Positions 22,616 through 33,738 of a DNA stretch of 64,000 nt are shown here, piece by piece; position 1 is the stretch's first letter, and each line of letters opens with the position of its first letter. The stretch lies in contig OU744447.1 of the NCBI GenBank assembly GCA_916610825.1, positions 18,507,563 to 18,571,562 on the forward strand, read 5' to 3'. The notes under the pieces are model-generated. The model did no database searches. It was not told where the DNA came from and saw only the letters and a list, made by a program, of their open reading frames with translations. Source of the DNA: Haliclystus octoradiatus. Lineage: Eukaryota; Cnidaria; Staurozoa; Stauromedusae; Haliclystidae. The translations under genes were made by a program, and so were the position numbers.

Positions 22616-25600
22616 TTAATCTCTTTTACAGTTACCTTTACAATTTTTACACATTGAAGTACATTGTAATAGAAGGCGGCGGCAGCCACATGATCCTTGA
22701 AGGCATCCTCTTTCGACATTACAGCCACATTTGACTAGGTCCCTACAAGCATTTGCTATGGGAGGCAGGTCTGACCAAAATGGTATCAATCCTTTTTCAC
22801 TAGTTCTCCATCCCCAATCCTCGGGATTCGGATAGTCTGGACACGATACTAGACACTGGCCCCAAATATGACCACATTGATATATAGAACGCAAAACATG
22901 TTGCTGTAGTGCCGCCGAAGTTGGTGGAATACTATCAAGATCTCGTGTACCAGTACTGAATAATTCTTGCCGAGCTTTGTTAACTGATGTCTCCCCAGAA
23001 GTAGCGTCATACATCAAAATAATAAACCTTGAAAATGTTTCTATGTCATGTTGATAAATAGTGGTACATGGCTTGAACATGCCACGGAATGCATCAGTAA
23101 CAGGAACAAATGATTTCCATGTTTTCCAAGCAGTTCGTTTGCCTTTACGGAAAAAGAAAGAAGTTGAATCACAGCCGGTTAAGGCATGGAATGCAGGCAG
23201 AGACTCAGACTTCGCAACACCAAGAAATAAAGCAATGCTATGAAGCGGAATATAACAACGATGCTGACCTACTCCATACTCAAGCCAAAAATTATCAAGA
23301 CCAATGTCTTTTAAAATAAAATAATACGCCACACCCAAAACCAAAACATCTGTATCTACAGTTCTAATCATAATATCTTTAAAACCGCATTTGATAAGAT
23401 CCAGCACATGGATGAAAATTCTTGTATCCGCTTCTTCGTGGGTGCATTGAGATAATAAAGTTCTTGTAAGTCCATTGAAAATAACATAATCATTAAATGT
23501 TGAAACTACTTGACAAGAAAACATATTATCTTCTGTTAGAAACTTTGCAAGAATGGAGAATAATGCCACTTTGTTATTGCTGTTTCTTAAAAAATCATTC
23601 CAGTTTTTGGGTAAAATTAAGTTTTCTTTAATCTGTCTCTCTGTTCCAATACCTCTTTCGTTTCTTACTTGACCTTTAATACTTTTCTCACCATAACTAT
23701 CCCAAACAAAATCCACTCTATGTACCTTCAATTTTTCTACTTCTAATCTAACATGTCTGTAAAATGAATCGAAGTATTCAATAAAAGTTTTCTCAGTTTT
23801 TGGGCGTAAAATATTTGTAAGTACAGCAGCATCGTAAACAATTGCATCAACTGAGCCAAAAAACAGCGTTTGGGGTTGTACTAACTCTTTCAGTATTTCT
23901 GCTAATTCAGACTTTGTGCTCTGTCTCAGCTCACCAAAACTGGAAATTGATGGTGGGAACGGCTGATTCTCATGACTAAAAAATTCTTCCATATTCAAAT
24001 CTCTCACTTGGCTGACTAAAAACAATTTGCTAAATAAGCTGAGATCAGATTTCATTGCCTTCGCTTTATGTTCTTTTAGAGTGACTTTTTTTTCTGATAA
24101 TGTAAATATTTCCAAAGAATTTTTTTTTATAGTGTCCTTCAAGGGTACTTCCAATGAGCAAAGTCTATTAAAGTAAAAATCTTGATATTGTGTTATTCCT
24201 GTTTGTTCAAGTGAGTTTAAATTAGTAACTGCCAGTGCAGGTTTCACAACACGAGTACAAATCTCAATAAGATTATTGGATCTTTCAAGGAAAGGATTTC
24301 CGTAGTCTTCAAATTGAGACTCAAGGGAGTCGACTTGTTTCACAAAATTTTGCTGAAAGGCAAAATACTGTTGATGGTGCATTGTAGGTGTTTGGGAGGA
24401 AGAGTCTTCAAATCCTTCAAGTGCTCCACAAACTAGAGGTCCAGCTACCATAAAACGCCTTAAAGCACTTGGATCCTCAAACAAACCTGTTGCCCCTCCT
24501 TGTGTTTTAATTGATTTATTGTTCATTTCATGAGCCTGATCTACAGGAATATTCGAAAATTTTCTCTCTGACTTACTCACAGTAAAGCCACCTTTAACAA
24601 ATTCTTGATACAAATTAGGATCATTGTTTTTCAGCTGCTTCAAGTCTCTCACATGAACTGATAGCCACCTAGCATAGTTTGGATGATCAAAGACGAAAAA
24701 CCAAGGCATCATTTGATCAATTGATTCAACATAAAGTTGGTAGTCCATCTTGCGGGTTGATCTATTGAACAAAAGCAGCAGTAGTTCTAATTGATATACC
24801 AATAACCAAAATTTGAACATTGGTGTCTTATTTGAAAATTCATCACACCACTTCAGCATTTGGTTGGAGAAAATTGGTGATGGTGATGATGATGCGGTAA
24901 ATGCTATGAATTCTTCTTCATTTGAAGCATTGTAGGCTTTGCATAGTAATCTATATAGAGCAGCTGCTGTGACTTCATGGGCGTGCTTTGTCCTTGAAAT
25001 ATGATGGACTTTTATAAAGGAGTCTGCAATGCCAGACGTAGTAACATCTGCATCTGACAGAGCGGATGTCCATCCACTTCCATCGAGAAGATTACCAAGA
25101 ACTCTTAAGAAGGCCTGCTCAATATGTAAAGCACCAAACAACATAAATATATTATGCTCTCCGTAAACTGAATTTGGATGATTCCATTGGATGTTTTTGG
25201 CTATAGCATAAAGAGGCTGGTCAAGAGCAACAACTGTTGTTTGATCTGGATTCAGGTAATTCGTATTTTCCAATAATAAATCTAACCCATGTTTTATCAT
25301 GGCTGGAGATTTGGAATCTTCAAAGAATAAAGGTAGCATTGTAGATATTGATTTTTCAATTAGTTGCGGAATGTCCACTGAAGAGGCATGATATGCAGCC
25401 CAGGAAATGTCCAGTTGATTAATACCTGCAATATCGTAATAATTCCGTACTCTTTCACACCATTTAATTTCTTTCATAAGTTCTTTTCTAAAATAGATCG
25501 TAGTTGAAAAACCACCATTGATTGGAAATGTATTTTTGCTCAGTGGAGGGTTACTGTTTGGCAAAGAATACGAGGGAACGATGGCAAAAGAGTCAGGGAG

Positions 25601-27371
25601 TTGAGGGACAGATCGCATATGCCGATCAATGTCCAAGTCAGCAAATGAAAGATCTGCACGGGGAATGCAATCATTTGCATTATCTAACCTCTGAAATAAA
25701 CTTATACCAGTCCCATGGAAAGTACTCTTCGCAGTATTGCTACTAGGGTTGCAATCTAAATTGTCGTAAGCAGTAACGGTGAAGGCATTTCGCTTCAGAT
25801 TTTTTGGACAGAGTACATTTTCTTTCTCGTGCCGCAAATTGGTCAAATGGCAGAAAGAGGAAGATATTTCTAGAACGCGAGTGTATGATATACATAACCC
25901 AAATGAATGCAAAACATTAATTAGATTTTTGTCACGGTGCTTACTATGTATCAATAATCCAACATAAACAGCTAATGGTGTTTCATTCTTCTTGTGCATG
26001 TGTGGAGATTTCAATGACGACGATTTGATTTTCATATTCTGCATAATTAATTGTGCTATAGATAGAGCTGGTGCCGTTGCATCTATGCCTGCATCGTCGC
26101 TAGCACATGTACTGCCATACAAAATTAAATTTATCATTGCCACTAATGAAGATGGGATAGATTCCTCTTGACAAAATCTATTAAAACTACCATTGAATTC
26201 AGTCTTTTTGTGGGTAAAGCAATCACTCCTCAATTCATTTGATACTTTCTTCATATCGAATATTAGATCATCAGTAGACCATTCCAACTGATCCCGTATA
26301 ATGGTTGAAATAGTTGAAGCACTGGTGACTAAATATTCATTTTTAGATTTTGCAACATGGCAATTACACAGACGTTCAGCCAAACGCTCTCGGAAACGTG
26401 TCGCATGTACATAACTAACTTCTAACTTATGCGGTTTTAATAGTTCATTGACCTTAGTTGTGTATAATTTTGACAAGTTTGGTACTCTCAAGGTTGATTC
26501 CTTTTCCAATGATAGTTTATCGTGCACAAAGTCTACTACATATAGCAATGCTAATGATTCACATGTTTCATACGTGTTCTTAGTACCATCCTTTGGTCTA
26601 AATAGCGATCTTGATCTATTGTAAATTTTTATCAGACAGATCTTATGATATTTTGCTTCCATGGCTACTAAATCTCCTGCATCTAGTTTGGCTAATAGTT
26701 CTGTATCATTAAGCGCTTTAGCGCAACGAAGCAGTTTTTCACCAATTTCCAGAGTTAACACTTCAGAAAGATTACCTAAATTGAGTAAATCTGGCTGTTC
26801 ACAAAAGAAGCAAACCTTGATTAAATCTTTCCAGCTTTTACTGCTTCGCTTAGCCCTTTGTCTTATCGCTTCCACACTGTCCGTCTCGATATCATCTTTC
26901 AACTTTCTTTTTTTAGCACGTTCTAGTTCCTTTCCATTATATTCATTGCAGCAACTCTTATGCCATTTAGCTTTATTATCTTGGAGTATCTGCTTCAAAT
27001 TGTCTGAATTATTGCAAAGTGCCTTAATTTTGATGTTGGGTATGGCGTCAATCTGCCGAAATTTTACTAAATATGTTGCTAGGGATGAATATCCTTGAAA
27101 AAGAGAAGAAACATATATGAATATGAAAACTGTTAATGGTAGTTAATTAGCAACAATTATCAAACGCCCTATTGCGGCCCCGACACATCGATTACTTATT
27201 TGATACATATGTGGAGCTGCAAAGCAATATATTACCTTTATAAAAAAGCTCTCCTTCTTTAAGATTACTTCTAGCTGGAAAAACAAGTTCGTTTTTTTCA
27301 CCAATAGTTTGGCAAATGACACAAAGCGAATAGTCTATATCAATGTCTTTGTCGATTTCTGCAGACTCCAT
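22616..27371 (-). CDS. Putative transposon protein with zinc fingers, EEADTR/DTDVL/GCDST region and CXC-like tail
   Basis: Two exons: 27371-27236 (ATG at 27371) and 27093-22616, joined by consensus GT-AG sites in phase. The product is about 1,537 residues. The N-terminus has two C-x2-C...H-x3-C modules (CVICQ...WHKSC; CFFCEQ...KYHKIC), which look like paired zinc fingers. A long helical region follows. Towards the C-terminus are HEEADTRIFIH, VDTDVLVLGV and HALTGCDSTSFFFRKGKRTA, all rich in conserved acids. I infer a metal-dependent PIN/FEN-like nuclease fold. The last 40 residues are a cysteine cluster (CGCNVERGCLQGSCGC...CKNCKGNCK) like CXC/tesmin DNA-binding domains. Similar EEADTR proteins are, to my knowledge, widespread and uncharacterised in marine invertebrates. 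The gene is uninterrupted and is the only one inside the inverted repeats, so a transposase role is likely but unproven. Confidence 0.8.
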
Positions 27372-27744
27372 CTCAGTCAACTGTATGATTATAACATGGC
27401 TTGATTTGCCTTCTGAACAACAGCAATTGTTAATAACATTGAATTTGAAAATATATTTAAAGATTATTTACGAAACTCAAAGATAATATTGGAAATAAAT
27501 ATCTAAAGATAAAGCAAGCACTTTCAAATTCTTCGTCTTGTACAACAAATCTAGCGATTATACAACATTCGTATTGCGAAATCAATTAATTACGCAAATA
27601 CCACATACTTATATTACTTTGGGGATTACAACAACAATGAGGTGATTGAAAAGCAAATGGAATGATCTAAGAATGTGGCAGGATCATGTGTCCGGTGGTG
27701 TCATCATATTTACAAAAGCAGAACATTTTCAAGTCAAAAAAATT

Positions 27745-28238
27745 TCCAATGCGCATGCGCAAAATTTCCTCTCTCTACAAAACTACGCTTTACAGATTAA
27801 ATTTATCTTTATTGATGCATAGAATCATTTAACAGTTTATATTATTCTGTAAAACATTGTTTATATCATCATAATCTATATTTTACCAATCTCATAGTTT
27901 TCACCACATGTATAGTCGATTATGCAAATTAGGTGAAACTTTATTGCTACATTTGAAGGGCTTCCTGGAATTTTCACGGTGGGGTCTCGTTTTTATTTTA
28001 CTCAGGGCATTAAAAGCTTTCGAATGATATAAGTTTGTACATAGTATCACGATTTGCAGTTACTATTTTGTTTGCTCCCCCACTAAAGTGAAACGCGCGA
28101 AAAAATACAATCCAATATGGCTGAAAAAAACACACAACATTCTCCTGCACATGCGCACTGTTAAAAACGTGCTCGGGTCCAGGCAAAAAGATACAAAAAT
28201 GGCAGAAGTGTCCCAACTCTTGTAAATAGATGGCTCTG
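27745..28238 (-). repeat. Right terminal inverted repeat of the nested transposon
   Basis: Inverted partner of 21,601-22,110. Terminal bases read CAGAGCC on the minus strand against CAGGGCC at the other end. Confidence 0.85.
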
Positions 28239-28296
28239 CTTTGGATATGTTACGGCACATGCGCGTCACAACTGTTTGTCAAATCGCAACCTGGAG

Positions 28297-28981
28297 CGAT
28301 GCTTTTCACAAATTTTTAATGTTAAACAACCTCGCTGACGTTCATATTGATGGACATCAAACTAGACAGCGCCATACCATAGCTCGTACTGCTTTAATTT
28401 AAAAGAACAGAGCAACAGATCGAGAGAAAGCAGAAATTTCCCCAGATGTGAAAATGTGATCAGATTGCCTGACAGTATAATAAAGACTTGTATTAATAGG
28501 GTAGCTCTTTGGCCTAGTTAAATATTCAAGGAAGTGTTTTGAAATGGAATTGCCACAAACCGTACCCAAAATGTTAAATAATTGGATAAGATCTGACGAA
28601 TTCTGGATGACAGTTGCTGTGAGAGTGAAAAGGGAAAGAAAAGAATGTTTCAGGGTTAGCATGTCAAGCCATCATTCATGTTCTGACGCCATCCATTCTA
28701 TGTAGTCCCATTAGTAACAGAATATAAGTGAATCAAAGACAATTGCTATTTTTGTATACATTGTATTATCAGTATTCTAGTTTAATGTTTTATAACTTGA
28801 ATAAGACTATAGTCCAAGAACACTAATGCAAAGTATATCAAAAACGTAATTGATTACCAATTCTCCAAAATAAACGTTGAGTGATACATGGCATACAATA
28901 CAATACAATATACATGCCAATAACAGTTAAATATTAACATAATTATTAAATATTATAAATAGATTATATTACATAATAATA
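28297..28981. other. Intergenic spacer downstream of GRDP-like gene 2
   Basis: Non-coding AT-rich sequence between the end of the palindromic element and the stop codon of the minus-strand glycine-rich gene. Its right part should include that gene's 3' UTR. No repeat or RNA gene is seen. Confidence 0.4.
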
Positions 28982-31597
28982 CTAATAGTCATTATTACAA
29001 CCACCATCACCTCCGCTGCCACCTCCATTATATCCACTACCACCTCCTCCATTACTTCCCCCGCCACCCCCTCCATTATATCCGCCACTATAGCTTTCTG
29101 TATTCCCTCCACCACTTCCACTGCTAAACCCACCACCATAGCTTTCTGTCCCCCCTCCTGCATTTCCATGGCTAACACCACCGCCTCCATAATTTCCCCC
29201 TCTATCTTCCACTGTGTGACCTACACCTATTTCATTTCCCAGGTCCCAATCATGTACATTATATAGTTGTTCTGTTCTGTTTGTCGATGATACTCCATTG
29301 CTGTGACTGGCAGCATTACCGTTCCCTGGGTGTGATATGTTTTCGTAGCAATACCAGTCGTCATGGTCACCTTCTGGAACGCTGCCATATGACCACGTGT
29401 CCTCGTCAATTTCAAAGTTCAATATTTCTCCTTTTTTTCGTGTGTTCTTTGGTGCTCCAATCACACTGGTTTTCTTTTCTCCTATTGTTGTAGCATTATA
29501 ATGTTTTGGCAAGTAATAGTTATGTAGGCCAGCCCCTACCAGAAAAGACATTTTAGCAATGTCTAAAACTCTGTAATCAGTGCTTGACGATATATACGGT
29601 GTAACTTTAGATGTCTCTCTTTCAAATCCAGGAGGAGGCCTTGGGTGACAGAGGATGAATAGAACAGCAACACAACAGCAACAACATATAGCCTCCGGTA
29701 ATGCTGGTATTGAGCTTTTAGAAGTTATAACACCATTCTTTAAATCAAGATTAAATAAATGATCTATTCCCTTGTGATTGACTTTTAATGTCATAGTAGA
29801 TGCACCCGTTGATGTAACTGAAAACATATGCAAGGACGGACTGTTTGAATCTAAACTAGCGATGTCCAAATAGAACTTTCCAAGATTTTCAGGACGTTGT
29901 AGATTTCCTGGAATATAGCCAGACCATGACGACCGGATAATGGCCCAGTCTTTATATCGACCCCGAATTAACATGGCCGTTTGTGTTACTTGGTCCAGTG
30001 TAATACATTCATGTCCTCTCCCAACTTGCTTAGGATGCGGTAGGGTCGACGGACCAATTGTATGACCAGAAGCTACTAATTCATCATTAACATCGAATAT
30101 TTCAACAGCAGACAGAGCCGGCCTTTTACAATGTATAACACGCCATTTAAATGCTTTTGTACCATCAATTGTTCTTAACGTACTATCAGAGTATTGACAA
30201 GGAGACGATGAATGTATTGATAGTAATGATGGGGCCATAAAATCAGGATGAGATAGAGCAGTACGTAATGTCGAGGACTCAAGACATTCCTCATTACTTT
30301 TATTAATAAAATGGAAACTATGTGACATCAATGATCCTTTTTCTCCGTGTGCTACTATGGTAACAACAATTGGCTGCGCAGATACGTCAGATGATGGAAC
30401 TGCTAATTCCATTGCTATGCCAGTATGGACCCCACTTATGGTCGATAAAACCGTATGATCTAATACAACAGCATATTTCTTATTACTTGATTTAGACAGT
30501 GTCGTATTTTTACCCACCAATCCTAAATGGATACCATAATCAAATTCAGTATTTAAGTGTAACTTGCCTTGATTTGATAAAAATGTCATGCGTCGCGGCT
30601 TCATATTCGAATCGATGGTTGCTATGTCAACTCGTTCTGGTTTCCCTTCTCTCTTGGCCAAACTAAAAACAATTGTAAAATCATAATCTTTTGGTGCATC
30701 TTTGACTGTAATTTCATCCACCTTGATTGTATATTTCTTACATGCATAGTCATTCACATAATCCATTTCTTTTCTTGGTGCCCATGTAGGGGGTGGCTCC
30801 CCTCTAAATATCGAGCCAGACACTGCAAATTGTTTACCCTTCGCTCTCAGCAGCTCTTTAGTTTCGTAACTTCTATTGTCGAGTGTAGAGCCTGATCTTT
30901 TATCTGAAGCTTTATCATCATGATTCAACAGCTTCCCTAAAAATTTCAAACTTTCCTTTTCATAAATTAATGGATGTAATTGATGAACATGCCATATTAA
31001 TTCATTATCATAGCACGTAGCAATCAACGTATTCGGATTATCTTTTTTAAGTTGCAACATTATCCGATATCGTTTCTCAGCTTGTTTTAAAAATATTTCA
31101 TTTCGATAATGTGGTAATGCAATATTATAAACGAAATTCTTCTGTCTTTCAGACGCTGATAATAAATCATAACTAATCTTTGAATTGTAATTAGCATCAA
31201 CTTCAGGTTTACAATTTAAATCTAGATAAAATGGGACGTTTAGATACGTTGAATTCCATATCTTCTCCGTTTCCTTACACAGCCACTCACGGTCTTCATT
31301 TGCAATGCAACGGTGATCAATCACTTTGCCAGTTATTTTCTTACAATCAGAACGATAATATCGAGGTGATAACATATGTACCTGCCACACCCATTCGATA
31401 TCTAAAGGAGGGGTTATCGTGTTCCCATGCTCGGAAGCAAGAGGTAACCAATACTTTTCATATCGTTGGATTGAATATCGTAAATATGCAACATCTAAAA
31501 TTTGACTTTTACTAATCAACTGTAAGAAATCATACTGATATTGCGCTACTTGGACTAGATTGATGGTCGATTTGCATTTGCTTGTATTGTTCCCCAT
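28982..31597 (-). CDS. GRDP-like (DUF1399) glycine-rich domain protein, copy 2
   Basis: A single-exon frame of 871 residues, clearly paralogous to the gene at 319-2772. It has the same start type (MGNNTSK, myristoylation consensus) and the same blocks: LDIEWVWQVHMLSP near 65-78, ELIWHVHQLHP near 198-208, and ATCYDNELIW. The hydrophobic cysteine run is AICCCCCVAVLFILCHPRPPP, around 636-656. The tail (about 795-871) is Gly/Ser/Tyr/Asn-rich instead of the Gly/Cys-rich tail of copy 1, so the two tails have diverged much more than the body. An AG acceptor lies 28 bases upstream of the ATG. Functions of animal members are unknown to me. Membrane association through myristate and palmitate is inferred from sequence. 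Confidence 0.8.
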   Translation of the reverse strand: MGNNTSKCKSTINLVQVAQYQYDFLQLISKSQILDVAYLRYSIQRYEKYWLPLASEHGNTITPPLDIEWVWQVHMLSPRYYRSDCKKITGKVIDHRCIANEDREWLCKETEKIWNSTYLNVPFYLDLNCKPEVDANYNSKISYDLLSASERQKNFVYNIALPHYRNEIFLKQAEKRYRIMLQLKKDNPNTLIATCYDNELIWHVHQLHPLIYEKESLKFLGKLLNHDDKASDKRSGSTLDNRSYETKELLRAKGKQFAVSGSIFRGEPPPTWAPRKEMDYVNDYACKKYTIKVDEITVKDAPKDYDFTIVFSLAKREGKPERVDIATIDSNMKPRRMTFLSNQGKLHLNTEFDYGIHLGLVGKNTTLSKSSNKKYAVVLDHTVLSTISGVHTGIAMELAVPSSDVSAQPIVVTIVAHGEKGSLMSHSFHFINKSNEECLESSTLRTALSHPDFMAPSLLSIHSSSPCQYSDSTLRTIDGTKAFKWRVIHCKRPALSAVEIFDVNDELVASGHTIGPSTLPHPKQVGRGHECITLDQVTQTAMLIRGRYKDWAIIRSSWSGYIPGNLQRPENLGKFYLDIASLDSNSPSLHMFSVTSTGASTMTLKVNHKGIDHLFNLDLKNGVITSKSSIPALPEAICCCCCVAVLFILCHPRPPPGFERETSKVTPYISSSTDYRVLDIAKMSFLVGAGLHNYYLPKHYNATTIGEKKTSVIGAPKNTRKKGEILNFEIDEDTWSYGSVPEGDHDDWYCYENISHPGNGNAASHSNGVSSTNRTEQLYNVHDWDLGNEIGVGHTVEDRGGNYGGGGVSHGNAGGGTESYGGGFSSGSGGGNTESYSGGYNGGGGGGSNGGGGSGYNGGGSGGDGGCNNDY

Positions 31598-33738
31598 GTT
31601 GCATGGAAAGCGAAAACAATGAACCTAAAACAAATATTAAACACCTTCAAACTCAACCAATAGATATTATGTTACAGACGCATAGACATGTTGATATCAT
31701 GTAAATTTTCATTGGGAGTTTCAGCTGATTATATCAGCAGTAATGATTAGTTCGACTGGCATTGTATTACCAGTTTGTTTGACGTAACAGATATTCAGAT
31801 CAGTCCTTATTGCATACTATCCGGTTCATGTGATGCAGCAAGCCTCAAATTCTAACAAAATCAAGGCCAATTAATTGAATTTAGCCGTAAAATAATTAAG
31901 AAAAAATCCAGACTCAATGTCTGATCGGTTCTGATAACAAAAAATGTGTAAGTGTGTATGTATATTGTATGTGAATGTAATAATAATAATAATAATGGAA
32001 ATAGAAAGGAGTCAGAGATCACACATTCTTATCCATTTAATTAAAGTTTTATGCTTTCATAGCAATCATCAGACAGAAATAATGTCCCCCGATGCGCGGT
32101 CTGAAGAATGTGTGGTCTCTGATTCCTTTCTATTTCTATGATTAATATTTAAATCTCTGCCATATATGACATTGAGCACTATATTCTTTGCTATTAGATA
32201 ACATCTAATAGTATGTATGTATGTATGTATGTGTGTGTGTATGTACCTTTATTTAAACAGGGTAGAACTCTTTCAGGAAAAATACATGATGTAAATTACT
32301 GCTATCAATAGAGGCCTTAATTATTTCCATTGGCATCCGATCCATGGGATGCCGCAGACAGTTGGAAGTTAGAGTATGAGACTGACTAATTGTTACATTG
32401 TTTTAAAACAGAAACAGAGAACACCATTCGACAGTTGTCTCACATCCACGATAAAGATGGAATAATGTATGCATCATATTATAGACATTATACTCGCGAT
32501 CTGATGGTTAGAAATGATACACACTGACCCGCCCACAAACTGTGACTGCTAACTATAAGGTACATGCATAAAACAATTAACAAATGTTTTGCTTCACTAC
32601 TTTTCCAACGTGGTTTATAATCAGTTTACTACGTAGACACGTGTCAAAAAATAATTAACAAACAGCTAATCTACTAACAATGTTATACATAACATACAAT
32701 ATCATGACCACAGTTGGTTGGACATTTCAAGGCTGGTAAACCGTTCAATGGCTCCATGAAAATTAGTATATGAAGGTTGGATATTAGAGACTATATACTA
32801 CAATGTGAGGCAGCCATGATAAGATAGACATACAACATACGACATCAATGAACACTTTATTAACTGACAAGTTACTATAGATATAATGAATGAAACCCAC
32901 CTTGTCTGGAACTACCTGTCTGATTATAGAAAATTATCAGCATATATTAAACCATTAGACCATCATTCGACGTATATGCATTAATATCCATGCGAGAAAC
33001 TGCGTCTACATTCGCATCAAAACTTCCTTCTACGATCCCTCTTGTTGTGCTGTTGTTATCGTTTCTTTTAATCATACCCATAACGTACACAATAATAATT
33101 CATAGGAGGGATTGCAATCTTTTACAAAACAATTCTATCAGCGCCATTCAAATGGATTTAAAACTTCTTATCACGGCGTAATTATTTCCAAATTAATTAT
33201 AGACACCGCCACGAAAGACATATGCGTCATAGCCATTATAGCGCGTGCCAAATCCGCGTCAACGTGAGGCAAAAAAACAGTCTCTATACGCCTAATTTGT
33301 ATGATATCATACGTATATTGTATAATGTACAGTACTGCAGAAGTAAAAGTAAGTTTCTCTAACGCAAATACGTCATCGGTTGCTTATACGCAGATGGACA
33401 TCGATTGACGTAGTTGTGGGTTCTCTTTGCTCATATTGTTGTAAAGTTATTTCGTCTAATCATTATGCAAAATATGGACTTTGAGTTATCATTAATTTAC
33501 TGCTTGAAACAAATGCATTGCCAAATATGATTAGAAGACTTATACTATATACATTGGATAACGACGACGATGATGATGATGACGTTAATAGAAACAGAAA
33601 CATTCGGCACGGCGTTTTCATTGTTCAAATGTTACAAGTTGAGAACGAGATTTGAATCGCCATGGTGACAGATTGTTATGTGTAGCAACGATAGAACGCA
33701 TAATGGTAGCTTTGTAGCGATTCGTTGCAGACATAATC
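31598..33738. other. Divergent intergenic region between GRDP-like gene 2 and EFHC1-like
   Basis: It holds the promoters of two diverging genes. A hairpin-forming repeat lies at about 31,993-32,140. A (GTAT)n/(GTGT)n microsatellite lies at about 32,215-32,245, and a (GAT)n run near 33,560. No coding exon is recognised. The plus-strand acceptor before the EFHC1-like ATG is at 33730. Confidence 0.5.
31993..32140. repeat. Inverted repeat with degenerate hammerhead-like core
   Basis: The arm GGAAATAGAAAGGAGTCAGA (from 31,996) pairs with the complementary sequence ending near 32,140. On the minus strand the loop side reads TCTGT-CTGATGA-TTGC...GCAT-AAAAC. This resembles a hammerhead core in which the GAAA step is not kept. 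It is probably a decayed relative of the hairpin at 56,877-57,047. Confidence 0.5.

Larger units (their letters stand above)
21601..28238 (-). mobile_element. DNA transposon encoding EEADTR/CXC protein, 8-bp target duplication
   Basis: The element starts CAGGGCCATCTATTTACAAG and its other end is the inverted CAGAGCCATCTATTTACAAG. It is flanked by CTTTGGAT on both sides (21593-21600 and 28239-28246). The mirror arm of the surrounding palindrome at 16,985-17,000 shows the same site without the insertion. After the first 30 or so bases the ends diverge for about 130 bp, then match again for about 340 bp (21,769-22,110 with 27,745-28,075). One two-exon gene lies inside on the minus strand. CAGGG ends with 8-bp duplications resemble hAT-type insertions, yet the protein shows no hAT features I can recognise. 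Confidence 0.88.
16927..28287. mobile_element. Large palindromic DNA element (MULE-like), host of a nested transposon
   Basis: The element is bounded by 9-bp direct repeats AACCTGGAG (16918-16926 and 28288-28296). Its ends form an inverted repeat starting (GC)GATTTGACAAACAG. The left arm (16,927 to about 17,797) is mirrored by 20,762-21,600 joined to 28,239-28,287. The arms flank about 190-bp tandem subrepeats (17,800-19,260 left, about 20,275-20,760 right) and a unique centre. No transposase of its own is seen. Long terminal inverted repeats with 9-bp target duplication suit Mutator-like non-autonomous elements, but this is an inference. A second transposon interrupts the right arm at 21,601-28,238. 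Confidence 0.75.

Noticed and set aside
23061-23319. Plus-strand open frames over the 22.6-27.1 kb gene, also at 25,522-25,967 and 26,661-27,098
   Set aside because: They are antisense to a much longer, family-like coding frame.
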